Assembly (NCBI GenBank): GCA_016783155.1 | Contig: JADHXB010000006.1 | Location: forward strand, 1-35,911 | Direction of reading: 5' to 3' | Source of the DNA: Dehalococcoidia bacterium | Lineage (GTDB): Bacteria > Chloroflexota > Dehalococcoidia > GIF9 > UBA5629 | Length of the DNA: 35,911 nt | Shown here: in pieces, positions 33,598-35,911 of the stretch | How positions within the stretch are numbered: the stretch's first letter is position 1 | Layout: each line of letters opens with the position of its first letter | Translations under genes and position numbers: made by a program | The notes under the pieces: model-generated | Database searches by the model: none | Told to the model about the DNA's origin: nothing | Seen by the model: the letters and a program-made list of their open reading frames with translations, nothing else

Positions 33598-33903
33598 CAT
33601 AATGTATGGGCTGCGCTTAATCAGATTGTTAGAACTCAGGGTGCGAATAGCCAAGATGCTGAAACGCAGCCCACCCTACAGAACCACTACCACCTGTGAT
33701 AACTGCGTCAAGAAATCCACCTTAATCTCCAATGCCCTCAGCCTATTTATCGATTATATCCGTCACGATTTCCAAAAGGTCGACCCACAATCCAGGAAGC
33801 ACATTGTAAATCAAGGCAATTCTTCAACCTGCCACCACAACCACCCAAGGCAAAAAATGGCGTTACTTGCCATCTATGTCTTGAGGAATTAATATCAGAA
33901 TGA
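33598..33903 (+). pseudogene. Decayed or frameshifted small Cys-containing ORF between FabD-like and nusB
   Basis: The 314 nt between FabD-like and nusB has no intact recognisable gene. One frame is open from an ATG at 33602 to 33892 (96 codons, includes TTCDNCVKKS) but has no Shine-Dalgarno and an odd composition. Another frame is open from 33703, lacks any start codon, and ends at 33901-33903 in a 4 nt ATGA overlap with nusB; it reads NLPPQPPKAKNGVTCHLCLE at the end and carries the GAGGAA that serves nusB. The coding look of that end and the CDNC in the other frame suggest a small zinc-ribbon gene broken by frameshift. Identity unknown. Confidence 0.35.
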
Positions 33904-34352
33904 CTGGATTTAGACGTAAGGCCAGGATTATTGCCCTACAAACATTTTACGAGCTTGACTGTTCTACTCACAAGCCGAAGGAGATTCTGACTCGCTTACT
34001 GAAAGAAAAAGCCCTGCCTGATGAAGCCGCCGATTTTACCAGAAGCCTGGTTAACGGGGTTCTTCAGAACAAGAAGGACATAGATGATGTGATTCAAAGG
34101 TTCGCTCCCTCCTTTCCCGTCAATCAAATAGCCACCATAGACAGAAATATTCTCCGCCTTGCCATTTTTGAGATTTTATTCGATAATAGAGTTCCGGTTA
34201 AAGCGGCTATTAATGAAGCCGTTGAGCTGGCTAAGAGTTTTGGTAGTGATGCTTCTAAAAAATTTATCAACGGGGTTTTGGGTTCAGTAGTTACTGCCTG
34301 TATACAGCAAGGGGAACAACAAAAAGGGATTGAGGGAACTGAGCAAGCCTGA
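33900..34352 (+). CDS. nusB: Transcription antitermination factor NusB
   Basis: 150-residue all-helical NusB: RKARIIALQTFYELDCSTHK, FTRSLVNGVLQNKKDIDDVI, IDRNILRLAIFEILFDNRVP, and AAINEAVELAKSFGSDASKK then FINGVLGSVV. With NusE/S10 it binds boxA in rRNA leader transcripts. A C-terminal Gln/Glu-rich tail (from about 137) is extra. GAGGAA lies 11-12 nt upstream of the ATG, and a decayed frame ends in an ATGA overlap with it. It is followed 17 nt later by the ACP-like gene. Confidence 0.96.
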   Translation: MTGFRRKARIIALQTFYELDCSTHKPKEILTRLLKEKALPDEAADFTRSLVNGVLQNKKDIDDVIQRFAPSFPVNQIATIDRNILRLAIFEILFDNRVPVKAAINEAVELAKSFGSDASKKFINGVLGSVVTACIQQGEQQKGIEGTEQA

Positions 34353-34369
34353 ATCTCGAGAGGAAACGA

Positions 34370-34627
34370 ATGGCACTCATTTCAGAAAAGCTTAAGAAAA
34401 TGATTGCGGAGCAACTCGGCGTTGACGAGGAATCAATAGAGCCTTCAGCATCCTTCGTTGACGACCTCAATATTGACCCCCCGGATTTAGCCGAGCTTAT
34501 CACAGCCATCGAACAGGAATTCAGCAGGCCGGGACGAAAGCTGGAGATATCAGACGAAGATACCGATAAAATCGTTACCGTTCAGGACCTCATAGACTGC
34601 CTCCACGACTACGGCATAGAAGACTAA
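34370..34627 (+). CDS. Acyl-carrier-protein-like protein without the phosphopantetheine serine
   Basis: 85-residue ACP fold: EKLKKMIAEQLGVDEESIEP, ASFVDDLN, AELITAIEQEF, and LEISDEDTDKIVTVQDLID are very close to AcpP. The site that takes 4'-phosphopantetheine, normally DSL, is D36-P37-P38 (NIDPPDLAEL), so Ser is Pro and the next Leu is Pro. A ~5-residue insertion (RPGRK) sits before the third helix. AGAGGAAA precedes the ATG. The protein cannot be loaded with an acyl chain at the usual place. Helix II, the surface that docks onto partner enzymes, is otherwise kept. It probably works as an unmodified binding protein or is a slowly decaying copy. It is last in the block and converges with the MFS gene. 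Confidence 0.88.
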   Translation: MALISEKLKKMIAEQLGVDEESIEPSASFVDDLNIDPPDLAELITAIEQEFSRPGRKLEISDEDTDKIVTVQDLIDCLHDYGIED

Positions 34628-34749
34628 GTGTCCTTGGGAATCTCCATCTTAGCATTATAACCAAAGTACCATTCTAAACCTCTTGTTCTGCAGCAATCTG
34701 CCCAACCATAGGGATGCAGTCCACGGCGCCTGGTGTGCTGGCTGTCGGT

Positions 34750-35911
34750 TCACCTTTTCGTTTTTCTACAAGCCGCTATTACCACTATGGGAATAATGCC
34801 TAGCAAAGCCATGACGAACATTGCTGCAAAACTCCACCAGTAATTCCCGGTAATATCTCGAAGGAGGCCGACGAGAGCAGGGGCCAATACATTACCGAAA
34901 CCCTGGCAGGTTAATATAATGCCGAAGCCGACGCCACGAACTCGCTCAGGAACGATATCGGCAGGCATGGCAAATGATGCTGGAGTAAACAGTGCTATAA
35001 ATATCCCCATAGAAACGGCCAGCAGAGCAGCATGGTTTGTAAACCGGGGAATCAGAAACAGCATCAGGGCTATTCCTGCTAAGCCGATTACTGCGAACAG
35101 CCATTTTTTACCTATTCGATCAACCAGCTTGCCTACCAGCGCTGCCAGTACAATGGACCCGAACATGGGAGCGCTGGCAATGAGGCCAGCCTGAGCAACG
35201 TCTTTACCACTGCTGATAAAGTAATCCGGTGCATAGGTGAAGTATGAAATTGTGCACCCGGCAAAAAACGCCCATGCTATACCAACACACCATATTTTCC
35301 ATCCGGCTTCCTTTATTGCACCAAGCAGATTGCTCGATTCTAGCGTTTCCGATTGCTCGCCCTTTTTATCTCTGATAAAACTAATAAACAGCAGCAAAGC
35401 GACGGCACATAAAACAGCGCTGCCCCAGATTGGCACCTGCCATCCCAGACCATAGGCTAAAATGCCAGCAAAGTTCAGTGCCAGTATGGTACCCAGCGGG
35501 AAAGCGGTGTGGTATACTCCCATCGCCAGTCCTATCTCACGCCCGGCGAACCATGCCGTGATTATCTTTGGCAGTGCTACCACTACACCTGTCGCCCCCA
35601 GTCCAACTATCAGACGGCCAAGACTCAACACCAAGTAGCTATTTCCCATAGCTACTATAACTGTTCCCAGCATCATAATTGCCAGTGACACAGTGCCCGT
35701 TATCCTGACACCGAAGCGGTCCACCAGCAATCCACCGGGGATAGAAAGGACAATTGCCGGAAATAAAGCCAGGCTCATAAGCACACCAGCCTCGGCGTAG
35801 GAAATATGAAACATGTCAATTAAAATTCCCAAAATAGGCGGGATGCTCTGGAGTACAACCGCAAAAATCAAATAACAAAATGCGGCTGCCGCTATTATTT
35901 TCCAGCGATAT
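34750..35911 (-). CDS. MFS transporter, N-terminus beyond window
   Basis: Major facilitator superfamily permease. Some 386 codons are visible. The frame is open to the right edge (YRWKIIAAAAFCYLIFAVVL precedes the first in-window start-like codon at 35871), so the true start lies outside. The typical loop 2-3 motif is GGLLVDRFGVRITG; the second half has a matching GKLVDRIGKKWLF. About twelve hydrophobic helices are expected, and the C-terminus ends ACRKTKR. The general pattern is like the nitrate/cyanate/oxalate-formate type MFS families, but the substrate cannot be told. The 122 nt between it and the ACP-like gene shows no terminator or other feature. Confidence 0.88.
   Translation of the reverse strand, partial: YRWKIIAAAAFCYLIFAVVLQSIPPILGILIDMFHISYAEAGVLMSLALFPAIVLSIPGGLLVDRFGVRITGTVSLAIMMLGTVIVAMGNSYLVLSLGRLIVGLGATGVVVALPKIITAWFAGREIGLAMGVYHTAFPLGTILALNFAGILAYGLGWQVPIWGSAVLCAVALLLFISFIRDKKGEQSETLESSNLLGAIKEAGWKIWCVGIAWAFFAGCTISYFTYAPDYFISSGKDVAQAGLIASAPMFGSIVLAALVGKLVDRIGKKWLFAVIGLAGIALMLFLIPRFTNHAALLAVSMGIFIALFTPASFAMPADIVPERVRGVGFGIILTCQGFGNVLAPALVGLLRDITGNYWWSFAAMFVMALLGIIPIVVIAACRKTKR

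Overview
This 35.9 kb window is chromosomal housekeeping DNA from a bacterium. Gene content and order (dgt-dnaG-rpoD, a POR-type 2-oxoacid:ferredoxin oxidoreductase, DnaD- and DnaC-like proteins beside dnaB, an M20 amidohydrolase, DUF177-rpmF-nusB) suggest an uncultured Chloroflexota of the Dehalococcoidia type, probably an anaerobe. That placement is inferred from family resemblance and was not tested. Genes are packed tightly, with many 1-30 nt overlaps and very short gaps. I saw no tRNA, rRNA, CRISPR array, insertion sequence or convincing Rho-independent terminator.

Layout. 1-7502 (minus): one long operon, rpsF-ssb-rpsR-rpmH-rnpA-yidD-(beta-propeller lipoprotein)-yidC-jag-ileS, driven by a clear promoter at 7526-7555; ileS runs off the left edge. 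7631-16322 (plus): ychF, then a PEP-synthase-like enzyme, dgt, dnaG, rpoD and a small membrane-anchored protein. 16331-17662 (minus): ffh. 17766-22398 (plus): an Fe-S RecB/AddB-type nuclease, a truncated SbcC/Rad50 N-terminus, and porG-porD-porA-porB. 22598-25804 (plus): lysA-holB-ricT. 25807-30279 (minus): rplI-dnaB-dnaD-like-(tandem DnaC-like)-HNH, a replication-restart/helicase-loading operon. 30485-31696 (minus): M20 amidohydrolase. 31830-34627 (plus): DUF177-rpmF-FabD-like-(decayed small ORF)-nusB-ACP-like. 34750-35911 (minus): an MFS transporter running off the right edge.

The most unusual signal is at 32.6-34.6 kb. The FabD-like protein has lost both catalytic residues (GHSxG Ser is Asp, FHS His is Asn). 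The acyl-carrier-like protein two genes downstream has lost its phosphopantetheine serine (DSL is DPP). Both frames remain intact, which suggests a repurposed, non-catalytic pair. Other points worth a second look are a DnaC-like loader with two AAA+ modules in one chain and altered sensor-1/arginine-finger positions, an IleRS with GXHH instead of HXGH, an SbcC cut off in its coiled coil just before a metabolic operon, G3-motif substitutions in YchF and Ffh, and nearly leaderless promoters between ffh and the nuclease gene.
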